DNA of 64,000 bases from contig JAIYBC010000030.1 of NCBI GenBank assembly GCA_027488845.1, positions 1-64,000 of the forward strand, in the 5' to 3' direction. Origin of the DNA: Verrucomicrobiales bacterium. GTDB taxonomy: Bacteria > Verrucomicrobiota > Verrucomicrobiia > Limisphaerales > UBA9464. A program made the translations under genes and the position numbers. This document shows, one piece after another, positions 18,601 to 29,800 of the stretch. Numbering within the stretch: position 1 is the stretch's first letter; each line of letters opens with the position of its first letter. The notes beneath the pieces were generated by a model. The model was not told the origin of the DNA. It was given only the letters and a program-made list of their open reading frames with translations, and made no database searches.

Positions 18601-19954
18601 CCTCGTCCTGCAGGGAAGCCTGAACCTTTCCACGGGTTCGACGCGGCTTCTCCTCGCCTCCGCCGACTTCGACGGCGACGGACGCCCCGACCTCCTCCGG
18701 GTGGGAGGGGATGCCGGGCGTGTTGCGTTCCTTCTCAACCGGTTCGGCGAGCCTTCCGCGCCGCCACCCGCTCCGGGGTCGGTGGAGGCCCGCTTCGAGG
18801 CGGGCCGCCTCGTGGTGACCTGGACCGGTTCGGATCGGCCCGGCGTCACCGGCAACCTGCGCATCGGAACCACGCCGGGCGGATCGGAGATCGTCTCCGC
18901 GCTCGCGTCCGCATCCGGAGGACGAAAGGTGTTCCGCCCCGGAAACGCCGGCCTCGTCAAGCGGTTCGTCCTGGATCCGGCCCGCGTCCGTGGCCGGCGC
19001 CTCCACGTTGCGGTCCAGGAGTTGAACGCGGCCTTCGTCGGCGGCCCCTTCGCCACGGAAGTCGAGGTGGAACTGCCCGCCGAGAACGTTCCGCCGACGT
19101 TCGGGACCACCGCCGGGATCGAGATCCGGGCCGGCCAGACCGGAACCGTCCCGCTGGGAATCGGTGACGACCGGAGCGCGCCACAGAACCTGCGGCTGGT
19201 GCCCGTCCTCGAAGAACCGACCACCTCGCCGCTCCGTTTCCCGGAGACGCTCCGGTCCCCGCATCTGGCGGACACCAACGGCCAGGTGTCCCTTCCGGTC
19301 GCGGCCTGGGCGGACCGGGTCGGCCAGGCCTGGCTCCGGTTCACCGTCACGGACGACGCCGGTCTCGTGTCCACCGGCCGGATCTCCGTGCTCGTGCTGC
19401 CGACCAACACGCCGCCCTTCCTCGCCGCGCCCATGGAGGTGGCTTCGGCCTCGGCCGCCTTCGATGTCTGGATTGGCGACCGCGAGGAAGGTCCCGAGAC
19501 CCTCACCCTCCGGGCCGCCTGGGCGGAACCGGCGGACGGGACCCGAGGTGTGGTCACCGTGACTGGAACGGGTGCGGCCCGCAGGGTCGCGATCGAGGGA
19601 TCCGGTGGCGATCGTCCCGAGGGACTCCTGGTGGTCACGGTCAGCGACTCCGGCGGATCGACCCAGTCGATGAACGTCCGTCTCCGCACCGCCCCCGGTC
19701 CGGGCGTGACCGTGTGGCAGATGTCGGAAGGATTCCCTGCGCGCTGGAACGCCCACGCGGGCGGACTGGAGAATCTGCGCCTGAGGTCTCGTGCCGAGCC
19801 TGGAAAACGCTATCGGCTCGAGGCCTCGGAGGATCTCACGAACTGGCTCCCCCTCCGGGAGTCGCTGGCGGAGGGACCGTTCCTTGAGACCGGGATCCCT
19901 GTCGGCCCGGGCACGCCCCCGGCACGGTTCCACCGGCTGGTGCCCGTCGAGTGA
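15647..19954 (+). CDS. Large secreted FG-GAP/VCBS repeat protein
   Basis: A 1435-residue secreted protein starting at ATG 15647, behind a good ribosome site (AAGGAAA, 7 bases away). A signal peptide (ACLCLAGLGFA, cleaved near residue 20) precedes FG-GAP/VCBS repeats with calcium-binding DxDxDG loops (for example DHDGDGRLDL, DLDGDGRPEI twice, DLDGDGSPDV). Around residues 350-480 there is a fibronectin-like module with NLRVGTAPG. The pattern recurs: FG-GAP loops at about 790-1030, then a second module with NLRIGTTPG, then cadherin-like domains. The C-terminus (YRLEASEDLTNW ... ARFHRLVPVE) matches a domain also seen at the end of the 23829-30020 protein. It is probably a cell-surface or matrix protein; the ligand is unknown. 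Confidence 0.8.
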   Translation: MTIPLRRLMACLCLAGLGFADSPFVPSEPIPGLPLLLDHDGDGRLDLMNREPDAFVFRRNQGGRVFQQSDRIPVSGSSVVLWKSDAGDFDNDNLPDAVWTQSDGNSGGSVRLATGVGVEVGSPLLWRLPGAWTAADSLVTGIPTAPRRSAGIWRVDPDGVAGLHSLEPRLRPFWRGDLDGDGRPEILGDRDGTLLALAGNPDDGAPFLLSMTNRNEAPARFSTVADLDGDGRPEILRVGAAEWILLTPEPGTGFVYRRIGVPRPTTPGSSFNSPSAGIPPVVSDLDGDGSPDVVVRDRLWVAPGLSPSGSIRWLDPDSETPAGIVSAADLDGDGRPELVGVFQTQGLWYTRVYWNRFPTAGIRPEVPSEPSAMVSGSEVRLGWNPGDGRCASFRTFNLRVGTAPGKSDVVSALSGPSGDRRVSGAGNAGSVGRAVLRLPPGTYHWAVQAIGPGGVGGAFCDGPAFRVVDPASLIPASTADTRPQFSLTLLTSTNAGPGDTWIYRITASDAEQPVDTLRFSTVVTGGTGEPPVANVIASGSDRLLVVRTSYRSSGSFRISLAASDASGNTETRTVSIGLSSSGGGRILFDSLFHRVPGGVLATIPFEVESGNGVQPTLSASIDPSPGPGVRLWLQRLDLGQLVGRARWRMTFLAPDTGRTPTNGLFRVTLRSAEGGPIAPVELTFRVEPGPVSVVPLEGTSWGPVEPFSLGGGGRFSVLLSGDNARRVSLVSGLEPVSNRIASLQGSIRIADWLGEGGLSVVNAVGTETLRRLAEEGPGEPVAMGDAALELPGSPGFLDLDADGDTDTVGVPTGSGSVALSTGSHLLDTPRWLSTQGVSVGVAAAGHDRRSAARWATVHRGDPSHFQVWELQAGVAVRVVGEVLEGNLTSVHQAGWCDLDGDGLLDLWISGQRSSPSSLNVVEVFRRLDVNAGRYQRVQTLTGVRALQADWADLDGDDRPEAVLAADPVGHLPGELQRWEADATGRLVLQGSLNLSTGSTRLLLASADFDGDGRPDLLRVGGDAGRVAFLLNRFGEPSAPPPAPGSVEARFEAGRLVVTWTGSDRPGVTGNLRIGTTPGGSEIVSALASASGGRKVFRPGNAGLVKRFVLDPARVRGRRLHVAVQELNAAFVGGPFATEVEVELPAENVPPTFGTTAGIEIRAGQTGTVPLGIGDDRSAPQNLRLVPVLEEPTTSPLRFPETLRSPHLADTNGQVSLPVAAWADRVGQAWLRFTVTDDAGLVSTGRISVLVLPTNTPPFLAAPMEVASASAAFDVWIGDREEGPETLTLRAAWAEPADGTRGVVTVTGTGAARRVAIEGSGGDRPEGLLVVTVSDSGGSTQSMNVRLRTAPGPGVTVWQMSEGFPARWNAHAGGLENLRLRSRAEPGKRYRLEASEDLTNWLPLRESLAEGPFLETGIPVGPGTPPARFHRLVPVE

Positions 19955-19969
19955 TCCTTGAGATCCGAC

Positions 19970-20002
19970 GGTCCCGGGTCGCTCATGCGGCGGCCCGGGA
20001 CC
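19970..20002. terminator. Bidirectional terminator between convergent genes
   Basis: A perfect 9-bp inverted repeat GGTCCCGGG / CCCGGGACC with a 15-base loop sits between the stop of the FG-GAP gene (19954) and the stop of the heme-protein gene (20020). There is no clear T-tract on either side. Confidence 0.5.
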
Positions 20003-20019
20003 GAGGCGGGACGCGGTCC

Positions 20020-23000
20020 TCAGCGGGTCGCGACCTCGCCGCTTTCCAGCTTCAGGTCGGACCAGTAGCCGAATTCCCACAGCCAGTCGGTCGCCGCGTT
20101 CTCCAGCCGGATCACGATGCGACGGCCCGCATACGCCGAAAGGTCCACGCGGATGTCCCGCCAACGCGGTCCGTCGTGTCCGACCTTCTCGCGCCGGAGC
20201 ACCTCGCCCTCGACGACCACGCGCAGCTCCCAGTCGCCCTTCTCATGGGCCGCCACGCCGAAGCTGAGCACCGACTTCACGTCCCGCGGCAGGTTGACCG
20301 CACGGACGATGGCCGCCGGCGTCTTCGAATCCACCGGGTGGGTCATCAGCACGTTCCGGCGTCCCTCGAACTCGGGGAACTTCGCGGGCGCCTCCTCGAA
20401 GTCCGGGCAGTCCACCTGCCAGGAAGGCGTCCAGAGTGCGATCGACTCGCCGTCGCGACGGATGCGCGGTGTCTCCACCGCGGCCGATTCGGCGGCCCCG
20501 GTCAGCTCCTTCCGGCGCTCCGGCGTCAGCGGCTTGCCGTCCTGCGGCGGCGCGAGGATGTACCAGATCAGGTTCCGGAAGTCGGCGTCGGGCATCTGCT
20601 CCAGGCCCTCGGGCATCGCCGAATTCTCGGTCACGCGAACGGCCTTCACCCGTGCCTTGTCGAGCACCACCTCGCTCGGGCCGGCCATGAGCAGCTTCAC
20701 GCGGTTGGCGGTGTTCTCCACCAGGCGCCCGCTGAAGGTCTGCTCGTCACCGGTCTCGACCTCCACGTTCTCGTAGCCGGCACCGATGATCTCGTTCGGG
20801 TTGATGACGTTGTGCAGCAGCGCGTCCAGCGAGCTGCGTCCGACACCGGTCAGGTCGGGTCCGATCTCGGCGCCTTCCCCGTGCAGCTTGTGGCAGACGA
20901 GGCAGGTCTTCTTCGCGACCTCGTGCCCGGCCGCCAGGTCCACCGGACCCTCCGCGACGACCTTCCGCTTCGCCGCGATGAGCTGGAGCCGGTCGGCCGT
21001 GGAGGCCCGGTAACGTCCGAAGATCTGGACCGCGCGGTCGCGTTCGTTGGAGCCCTTGGCGGTGACCAGCGCGCGGACCGCCGCCGGCGGGACGTCGCCG
21101 CGTTGCACCTCGCCGCGGGCGATGGCGTTGAACAGCGCCCAGTTCCACTGCCAACGGGTGGTCAGCATCTGGGCCGCGGCCGCGCGGACCGACGGCGTCA
21201 TCCCGGCCCAGTGGGACAGCAGCTGCTTCCCGGACTCGTCGCCGCCGACTTCGGCGAGCGCGCGGACGGCGGCGATGCGGAGCGTGTCCGACTCCTTCGA
21301 TCCGGCGATGGCGACGAGCGTGTTCAACGTGTCCTCGCCCTTGAGCCGGCGGAGTCCGTCGATCGCCTGGAGCCGTTCCGCCTCGGGAGCCGCCTTGTCG
21401 GCCGCCTTGGCCACCGTGGCCTTGAACGAGGCCGCGTCGCCCCAGAGCGCTCCGAGCTGGCGGGCCTTCGCGGCGATCGCCTTGTCCTCGCCGGCCAGCA
21501 GCTTCGCCAACAGCGGCGCGGTCGGCCGGTCCGGCGACAACGCCTTGCCCCGCTGTCCGTCGATCAGGCCGTCCATGATGTAGGGAAGCAGCGGCGAGGC
21601 CGGATCCAGCGCCTCCATCAGCTCGATGGTCCGGTTGATCATCCACTCCTTCCGCGCGTCGCAGAAACGCCGCACGGTCTTGTAGGCCAGCGTGCCGGAG
21701 AGCGGCAGGTGCTTCTCGCCGTGCTCACGGAACCATTCCGCGGTGACGTTCGGGTCGTAGAGCACCGTGGGCTCGATCGCGGTCCACAACAGGAAGGGCA
21801 CGTCCCGGTCCGTGGCCGAACGCGGGTTGGCGAGCAGCTTCTCGGCGATCTGCGCCACCATCGGCGCCAACACCGCGACGTCCTGCGTCGGCGGCGTGTT
21901 GATCGTCAGCGAACCGCCGGAGAACTGCCTCAGCGCGGTGGCCACGGCGGCGAGCACCGTCGCGTCCTCGTCGGCCGCCAGGGTCTCCAACCGTTTCTGG
22001 GTGCGCTCGGTGGCCTGGTTGCGTTCGCCGGTGAAGCGCGCCGCCCACATCCGCACCGAGGCCAGCCCGGAGTCGCCCGCCTCGTCCAGCAGCGCGTCGT
22101 CCAGCAGGCCCGTGCTGAACAAGGTCCACAGCGCGGCCAGCTTCGCGTCCTCGGTCGGACCGGACTTCATCATCGTCGCGAGCGCCGCCTTCTGTGCGGC
22201 CACGTCGGCCCGCCCGCCGAGGAGCCGCTGGGCCATGCGCCGCTGCCACACGTTCGGATGCGCCAGCGTCCGCACCAGCTCCGCGGTCGCGGCCTTGCCG
22301 AGGTCGAGTCCGGCGGGACGCGGCGGCACCGGCTTCCCGGCTTGGTCGCCGGTCCACACGATCCGCCAGACGCGTCCGCGTTCGCGGTCGACGCCCGCCG
22401 GATCCGCGTTGGCGTTCTGGTAGCACGGATAGCGGTCGTACCAGTCCATGACCCAGACCGTGCCGTCCGGTCCGGTCTGCGTGCTCACCGGCATGAACCA
22501 GCCGTCGTTGCCCCGCACGAAGTCGCCGTCCGCGGACGCCACGAAGGTGCTGCCCTTCGCGCTCAGCCGGTCCCGGTGGATGGCGTTGTCATGGATGTTC
22601 CCCTGCAGGGCCATCCCACGGAACTCGGCCGGATACTGGTCGCCCTGGTAGATGTCCACGCCCGCATAGGCCGCCATGTGATGGCGGTGGTCCACGATGC
22701 TCGGCAGCAGGTCGTAGGCGTACGGATAGGGCGGCTGTCCCGCCTGCCGCACGTACAACCCGCCGGGGGCGAGGTGGAAGAAGTGGTCGATCACGCACGC
22801 GCTGACGAAGGCGTTGCCCCGTGCGTCGAAGTCCACGCCCCACGGGTTCGACGTGCCTTCGGCGAAGACCTCCAACCTGCGGGTCTTCGGCTGGAACCGC
22901 GCCACGCCCGCGGTCAGCACCACCGGCTCGGACGGCTTCGACGGATCCGTCGCCTTGGTCACGGTGAACACGCCGTGGGTCATGTACATCTGGCCGTCCG

Positions 23001-23592
23001 GTCCCCAGGTGAACCCGTTCAGCAGCTCGTGCCGGTCCTCGAGCCCGAAGCCCGTCTGGACCACCGTCCGCCGGTCCGCAACGTCGTCGCCGTCGGTGTC
23101 CTGGAGGAAGAGGAGATCCGGCGCCGCGCCCACGTAGACGCCGTCGTTGGCGATCAGGAGGCCGGTGGCGAGGGTGAAGCCGTCCGCGAAGACCTTCACC
23201 GAATCCGCCCGTCCGTCACCGTCGGTGTCCTCCAGGATCTTCACGCGGTCCCGGCCCTTCTCGCCGGGTTTCGTCCCCAGCGGATACTCATACAGCTCGA
23301 CCACCCACAGGCGACCGCGGTCGTCCCAGGTCATCGCCACCGGGTTCACCACCTCGGGTTCGGAGGCGAAGAGCCGCGCCTCGAATCCCTTGGGCAGGGT
23401 GAACTTGGCCCGCGCCTGCTCGGGCGTCAGGGCCGGGGTCTCGGCCGGCTTGTGCTGTCCACCCAGCTGCCGTCCCGAGGGTTCGTTGGTGTACACGGGG
23501 AAGCCGAACCTCGGATGCCGCGGGATCTCGGCGGCGAGGGGAAGCAGTCCCAGGGCGGCAAGGCAGGCGAGTCGGAGCGACGTGCGGTTCAT
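20020..23592 (-). CDS. PVC-type membrane-bound dehydrogenase with cytochrome c domain
   Basis: A 1190-residue exported protein from ATG 23592, chosen because a signal peptide (LACLAALGLLPLAAE) starts there. Order of domains: a six-bladed beta-propeller of the 'putative membrane-bound dehydrogenase' type (about 50-420, with DTDGDGRADSVKVFADGF and NPWGVDFDARG); HEAT-like helical repeats (about 430-870); a single cytochrome c domain of the Pirellula/Verrucomicrobium heme-binding type with CLVCH at 897-901 and a downstream DADFRNLIWYIL helix. A C-terminal beta-sandwich of about 170 residues (DFEEAPAKFPEFEG ... WLWEFGYWSDLKLE) follows. Such proteins are abundant in PVC bacteria and are presumed periplasmic oxidoreductases for sugars or their derivatives; the substrate is unknown. 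Transcribed alone, convergent with its neighbour. Confidence 0.85.
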   Translation of the reverse strand: MNRTSLRLACLAALGLLPLAAEIPRHPRFGFPVYTNEPSGRQLGGQHKPAETPALTPEQARAKFTLPKGFEARLFASEPEVVNPVAMTWDDRGRLWVVELYEYPLGTKPGEKGRDRVKILEDTDGDGRADSVKVFADGFTLATGLLIANDGVYVGAAPDLLFLQDTDGDDVADRRTVVQTGFGLEDRHELLNGFTWGPDGQMYMTHGVFTVTKATDPSKPSEPVVLTAGVARFQPKTRRLEVFAEGTSNPWGVDFDARGNAFVSACVIDHFFHLAPGGLYVRQAGQPPYPYAYDLLPSIVDHRHHMAAYAGVDIYQGDQYPAEFRGMALQGNIHDNAIHRDRLSAKGSTFVASADGDFVRGNDGWFMPVSTQTGPDGTVWVMDWYDRYPCYQNANADPAGVDRERGRVWRIVWTGDQAGKPVPPRPAGLDLGKAATAELVRTLAHPNVWQRRMAQRLLGGRADVAAQKAALATMMKSGPTEDAKLAALWTLFSTGLLDDALLDEAGDSGLASVRMWAARFTGERNQATERTQKRLETLAADEDATVLAAVATALRQFSGGSLTINTPPTQDVAVLAPMVAQIAEKLLANPRSATDRDVPFLLWTAIEPTVLYDPNVTAEWFREHGEKHLPLSGTLAYKTVRRFCDARKEWMINRTIELMEALDPASPLLPYIMDGLIDGQRGKALSPDRPTAPLLAKLLAGEDKAIAAKARQLGALWGDAASFKATVAKAADKAAPEAERLQAIDGLRRLKGEDTLNTLVAIAGSKESDTLRIAAVRALAEVGGDESGKQLLSHWAGMTPSVRAAAAQMLTTRWQWNWALFNAIARGEVQRGDVPPAAVRALVTAKGSNERDRAVQIFGRYRASTADRLQLIAAKRKVVAEGPVDLAAGHEVAKKTCLVCHKLHGEGAEIGPDLTGVGRSSLDALLHNVINPNEIIGAGYENVEVETGDEQTFSGRLVENTANRVKLLMAGPSEVVLDKARVKAVRVTENSAMPEGLEQMPDADFRNLIWYILAPPQDGKPLTPERRKELTGAAESAAVETPRIRRDGESIALWTPSWQVDCPDFEEAPAKFPEFEGRRNVLMTHPVDSKTPAAIVRAVNLPRDVKSVLSFGVAAHEKGDWELRVVVEGEVLRREKVGHDGPRWRDIRVDLSAYAGRRIVIRLENAATDWLWEFGYWSDLKLESGEVATR

Positions 23593-23828
23593 GGGGAAGG
23601 AGTGGACCGCTTCATGGACGTCCATGGCGGCGCGGTCAATTCAGCAGGTGTTCCCTCACGACCTCAATGGCACCGGAGACCCGACCCCGTTTGAAACCTG
23701 CGGCCCGTCCGCCGGGTTGGAATCCCGTCCGTTCCTTCGAAGCCGCGTCCATTCCTGCGATACGCCCTTTTCCTGATTTACGTCCGTCACCAATCCGTAA
23801 CAGTCCGATCCCAATCCCCCCTGCTGTC

Positions 23829-26800
23829 ATGAGACTCGGCCGATTCCCCTTTCCGGCGCTGGTGGCGCTTGCCTGCCTTGCGTTTCTTCCGCTCCAGGCC
23901 GCAGCCCAGGTTCCCAACGACCAGTTCGCCGACGCGGAGGTGCTCTCGTCCAGCGCCACCGGGACCGTGCGCGGTTCTTCCGTGGGTTCCTCGGCGGAGG
24001 CCGGCGAGCGGCCCCATTGGACCGGCAACCCCGCCACCCGCTCGGTCTGGTACCGCTGGGTCGCGCCCTCGGGTGGCCGCGTCACCATGAACACCCGCGG
24101 CAGCGACTTCGACACGCTGCTCGCGGTCTACACCGGAAGCGCCGTCAACGCGCTGGTCTCCGTCGCCTCGAACGACGACGGCGGCAACGACCTCGGGGTG
24201 CAGAGCCTGGTGACCTTCACCGCGACGGCGGGGACGGCCTACCGGATCGCCGTGGACGGCTACGGCGGCAACTCCGGGTCGATCCAGCTGAACTGGTCCC
24301 TGAGCGGGCCGCCGACGATCTCGCGCCAACCGGTCGACGCCGAGGCGGTCGAGGGCGGGACGGCCGGATTCTCGGCGGCCGCCGAATCGGCGGTGGCGAT
24401 GACCTTCCAGTGGTATCGGGGCACCAACGCCATCGTCGGCGCCCGTTCCAACGTGCTCGCCTTCGGACCGGTGACCCTAGCCGACGAAGGGGTCCGCTTC
24501 GTGGTCACCGCCGGCAACGTGTTCGGGTCGGTCACGTCGGCGCCGGCCCTGCTCCGGGTGACCCGGGATCGCGTGCCACCCGCGGTCGTCCAGGCCTCCA
24601 ACCGCGGCCGGACCAACCTCGTCGTCGTCTTCGATGAGGGTCTCGGCGCGGACTCGGTCTCGGCGGCCGGGGCGTTCCGGATCGGTTCCGGGGTGGAGGT
24701 CCTCGCCGCACGGCTGGAGCCCGACGGTCGTACCGTGGTGCTGCACACCTCACCGATGGAAATCGACCGGGAGTACGAACTGCAGGTGCAGGGCGTGACC
24801 GATGTCGCAGGCCAACCCAACCCGGTGCCGGCCGGGACCCGCTTCCGCTTCCTCACAGCCGAGCTGTCCATCGCGGCGGTCGGAATCGGCGGTGTGGACG
24901 GACAGCTCGTCCATCCTTCACCCGGAACCTGGAGCCTCTCCGGCGCCGGGAGCGGCATCTCCGGCGGCCTGGACCAGTTCCAATACGCCAGCGCCGAACG
25001 CACCGGCGACTTCGACGTACAGGTCCGGGTGGCCTCGCTCGGCGTGGTCTCGGCCGGCATGCAGGCCGGCCTGATGGCCCGCGTCGACGGCACTCCCGGC
25101 GCCCAGTTCGCCGGCGTCTTCACCGCCACCCCGCAACTCGGGTCCTTCTTCGAATCGCGCACCGTCCCCGGCATCAGCACGACCTCGGCCTCCGCGGGAA
25201 CCGGCTTCCCCTCGGTGGTGCCGGACGGCTGGCTGCGCCTGCGTCGCGAGACCAACACCTTCATCGGCTATGCCAGCCTCGACGGCCGGGCCTGGGTCCG
25301 CCTCGGCTCCGCCACCTTCGAGGCGCCATCCACACTCCTGCTCGGCCTCGCCCTTTCCGCGGAGACCGGTGGCCGTGTCGCGACGGCGCGGTTCTCCGGC
25401 TTCGGCGACACGCGATCCAGGGAGGTCGCCGCCGGGATCGGGACCGGCTTCCGCGAGCCGCTGGGCATCGCCAGCCGGCGCACCGGCGTGGTGGTGAGCG
25501 AACTCCGCTACTCCGGGCGGCGCGGCGAAGGCACCAACGCCGTCGAGTTCATCGAGCTCTACAACGCCGGTGCCGTCTTCGAGGAACTCGGCGGATGGCG
25601 GCTCGAGGGTGAGGTCCGCCACACCTTCGCCCCCGGGACCGTGCTCGAACCGGGCGCGTTCCTCGTGCTCTCCGGCGACGCCGCCGCCTTTGCCCAACGC
25701 TACGGATTCCCCCCGGCCGGAACCTTCGAGGGACGGCTGGATTCCGACGGCGGCGTGGTCCGGCTCCGGGACGAGAACCGCGCGGTGCGGCTCGAGTTCG
25801 AGTACGACGACCGCGCCCCGTGGCCCGAGGCCGGCGTCGACACCGGCCATTCCATCGTGCTCTCCCGCCCCAGCTTCGGCGTGGCCGACCCGCTCGCCTG
25901 GTCCGCCAGCGCCCGCGAAGGCGGTTCCCCGGGCTTCGACGACCCCTGGCTCCGTCCCGGACCCTCCGCCGTCCGCATCGACGAACTGCTCCCGCGTCCC
26001 GGCCCCGGCACCGCGCCGTTCGTCGAGCTTTCCAACCTCTCCGGCGCCGAGGCCGACCTCTCCGGCGCCGTGCTCACCGACGATCCGTCGGTGCGCCGCC
26101 ATGTCTTCCCCGACGGTTCCGTCATCCCGGCCGGCGGACGCCTGGTGCTCGACGGCTCCACGCTCGGCTTCGGCCTTTCCCCCGCAGGCGGACGGCTGTT
26201 CCTCCTCGATGCCGCCTCCAATGCCGTGCATGTGGTCCGCTACGGCGCCGTTCCCGTGGGCGTGTCGTTCGGGCGCGCCGCCGACGGCGCCGACCCGCTC
26301 CGTCCCCTCGCCGCACCCACCCCGGGACAGCCGAATTCCGGGCCCCGCGTCGGACGGATCGTCATCAACGAGGTGCAGTACCAGCCGATCTCCGGCGACG
26401 ACGACGACCAGTTCGTCGAGATCCACAACCGCGGAGGCCAACGCGTCGACCTCGCCGGCTGGGCCTTCACCGACGGCGTCGGATTCACCTTCCCCACGGT
26501 CGTCTCGATCAACCCCGGCGGGTACCTCGTCGTGGCCCGCAACGCGGACCGCCTGATGCGGAGCCATCCGACGCTGGACCCGCGCCTCGTCCTCGGGAAC
26601 TGGCAGGGCTCGCTCCGCGGCTCCGGGGAACGCCTCGCGCTGTCCTATCCGGAAGTGGTCACGGTGGTCTTGCCCGGCGGCGGAACCACCAACGAGACGG
26701 TCTGGATCGAGGAGGACGCCATGGTCTGGGGTGACGGCGGACGCTGGCCGGAGCTGGCCGACGGCGGCGGCTCCACCCTCGAGCGTGTGGATCCGGCGGC

Positions 26801-29800
26801 GGACCCGTTCCGCCCATCCACCTGGGCTGCCTCCGATGAGCGGGACAAGGCCCCTTGGACCACCTTCGAGGTCACCGGCACGCTCGACCACGGCACGTCG
26901 CAGTACGGCTTCAACCAGGTCCAGCTCTCCCTCCAGGGGGCCGGCGAGTGCCTCGTCGACGGCGTCGAGGTCCTCCAGGGCTCGACCGCCTACCAGACCA
27001 ACGGCGGCTTCGAGACCGGAACCCTCAACAGCGCCTCGGGCTGGGTGTTCCAGGGCAACCACCTGACGAGCTTCGTCGAGGAGGGCGGCGCCTGGGCGGG
27101 TCGCCGGTCGTTGCACCTCGTCGCTCCCGGTCGCGGCGACACCGGCATCAACCGCGTCCGCGGACTCCTCCGCGCGGGTCTCTCCGAAGGTTCGAGGGTC
27201 ACGCTCCGGGCCCGCGCCCGCTGGCTCGCCGGCTGGCCCGAGGTGCTCCTCCGACTCCGGGGCAACTGGCTGGAGCTGCCCATGCGACTCGAGGTCCCGA
27301 GGAACCTCGGCACCCCGGGCCGCGCCAACAGCCGCCGCGTTCCCAATGCCGGCCCCGCGGTCTTCGAGGTCGCCCACTTCCCCGTGCTACCCGCGGTCGG
27401 CGAGGCCGCGTTCGTCTCCGCCCGGGCCTCCGATCCCCAGGGCATCGGGTCCCTCGCCGTGGTGTTCCGCGCCGATCCGCTGACCAACCTCACGCGCGTT
27501 CCGATGAACGACCTCGGCCTCGAGGGCGATGTGACCGCGGGCGACGGCCTCTGGACCGCGCGGATCCCGGAGCGCCTGACCCCGGGGCTGGTGGCGTTCC
27601 GCGTCGAGGCCGCCGATGCGCTGGGCGGGACGTCCGTCTTCCCGGCCAACGCCCCGGTCGGCGAGGCGCTCATCCGCTGGGGTGAGCCGCGCCCGTTCGG
27701 CACCCTCGGCCACTTCCACCTCTGGAACACCTCGGCCAACGCCGCGGCCCGCGGTTCGCAGATGAACAACACCTACCGCGACTGCACGGTCGTCCACAAT
27801 GACGTCCGCGTCGTCTACAACGCCGGGTTCAAGGACAAGGGCAGTCCGTTCCATTCCGGCGGCGGGGACTTCGTGGTGGCCTTCCCGCGCGACCAGCGGC
27901 TGTTCGGATCCGATTCCATGGTCGCCGCCTCCACCGGCAACGGCGGCAGCGAGGACACCCACCAGCGGGAGCAGATGAGCTACTGGATCGGACGCCGGCT
28001 CGGCACGCCCTGGCTGAACCGCCGATACATGCGGTTCTACCGGAACGGTTCCGCGCCGAGGCCGGTCATGGAGGATTCCGAGGAGCCGGACGGCGACTTC
28101 ACCGAGTACTGGTACGGCGAGTCCGGCGACGGCGAGCTGTTCAAGATCGAGGACTGGTTCGAGTTCGACGACGCCGGCACCGGCTTCGTCAACAACGACG
28201 CACGGCTCGAGGCCTATTACACCGACGACGGACGGCACAAGACCGCCCGCTACCGCTGGAGCTGGCGCAAGCGTGCCGTGGACCGCACCGCGAACGACTA
28301 CGCCAGCCTCTTCCAGCTCGCCGCGATGCAGGAGCTCCCGGACTTCGCCAACCGGATCTCCGCGTTGATCGACGCCGACAACTGGGCCCGCGCCCTCGTG
28401 CAGGAACGCATCTGCGGCAACTGGGACTCCTTCGGCATGAGCCGCGGCAAGAACATGTACGCCTACAAGCCCGCCGCCGGGAAATGGCGCCTCATCCCCT
28501 GGGACATCGACTTCACCCTCGGCACCGGGAATCCGCCGGAGGACGGCCTGATGTTCGGCATCGATCCCACCGTGAACCAGCTCTTCGGCACCCCGTTCTT
28601 CCAGCGGCTGGTCTATCGCGCCTACCGCGAGGCGGTCGATGGTCCCCTCAATCCTGTGCAGTTCGAGGCGCAGCTCGCCGCCCGCACCAACGTCCTCCGG
28701 GCGAACGGGATCGTCCCCGCCAGCAACCGTTCCATCGCCGACTACATGAACCGCCGGCGCAACACCATCCTCGCGCAGCTCGGCGCCGTCGACGCACCGG
28801 CCCTCTCCCTCAACACCCCGAACGTCTCCACGAACCTCTCTGAATCGATGGTGCTCCAAGGCGCCGCGCCCCTCGGGGCGGTCGAGATCCGGGTCAATGG
28901 CACCCCGGTCGAGCCGACCTGGACCACCTCCCGTGACTTCGTCCTTCCCGTCTCCCTTTCCGTCCGCACCAACGAGTTCGAGATCACCGCGTTCGACCGG
29001 TCCGGGAATCCCGTGGCGGGCTCGCCACGTCTCGTGACGGTCCTTCGCCCTTCCGCGCCCGTCTCGGTGCCCGGCACCGTCCGCATCAACGAGGTCGTCG
29101 CCTCCAACGCCGCCGGGGTCGTCGATCCTGCGGACGGCTCCGTGGACGAGGACTGGATCGAGCTCCACAACCCGGGATCGGAAACCGTCACGCTCGCCGG
29201 ATGGCGGATCAGCGACCGCGAGACCTTCTCCGGCGCCTACGTCATCCCCACCGGCTTCCGCATCCCCGCGGGCGGCTATCTCCTGGTCTGGGCCGACAAC
29301 GAGGTTTCCCAGAACCGTCCCGGCGGTGATCTCCACGTCCCGTTCCGCCTTTCCAACGAAGGCGAACGGGTCCTCGTCTTCGATCCGTCCGGCGCGGTCG
29401 TGGACCGTCTCGACTTCGGCGCGCTGCGCGCCAACCAGGCGTTCGGACGTTATCCCGACGCCTCCACCAACGTCGCCCTTCTGCGCCTGGCCAGCCCGCG
29501 TGCCGCGAACGCCGCCGTCGGCGGCCCGAACCGTCCGCCCTCGTTGCCCGCGCTTCCCGCGCGGACCCTGGTCGCCGGCCAGCGGCTCGATCTCGCCGTC
29601 CCCGGTTCCGATCCCGACAACGACCGCGTCACGCTCCGCCTCGGGCTCGATGCCCCGGCCGGCACGCGGATCGAGGAAGGTTCCCGCCTGCGCTGGGTCC
29701 CGTCGGCCGCCAACGCCGGCATCCACACCTTCCACCTCGAGTTGACCGACGCCGGCATCCCGGCGCTGACCACCTCCCGGGAAATCACCGTGACCGTGCT

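Noticed and set aside
19951-23694. Open 1247-codon plus-strand frame
   Set aside because: It mirrors the heme-protein gene on the minus strand, which has a signal peptide, propeller and CxxCH; the plus frame has none.
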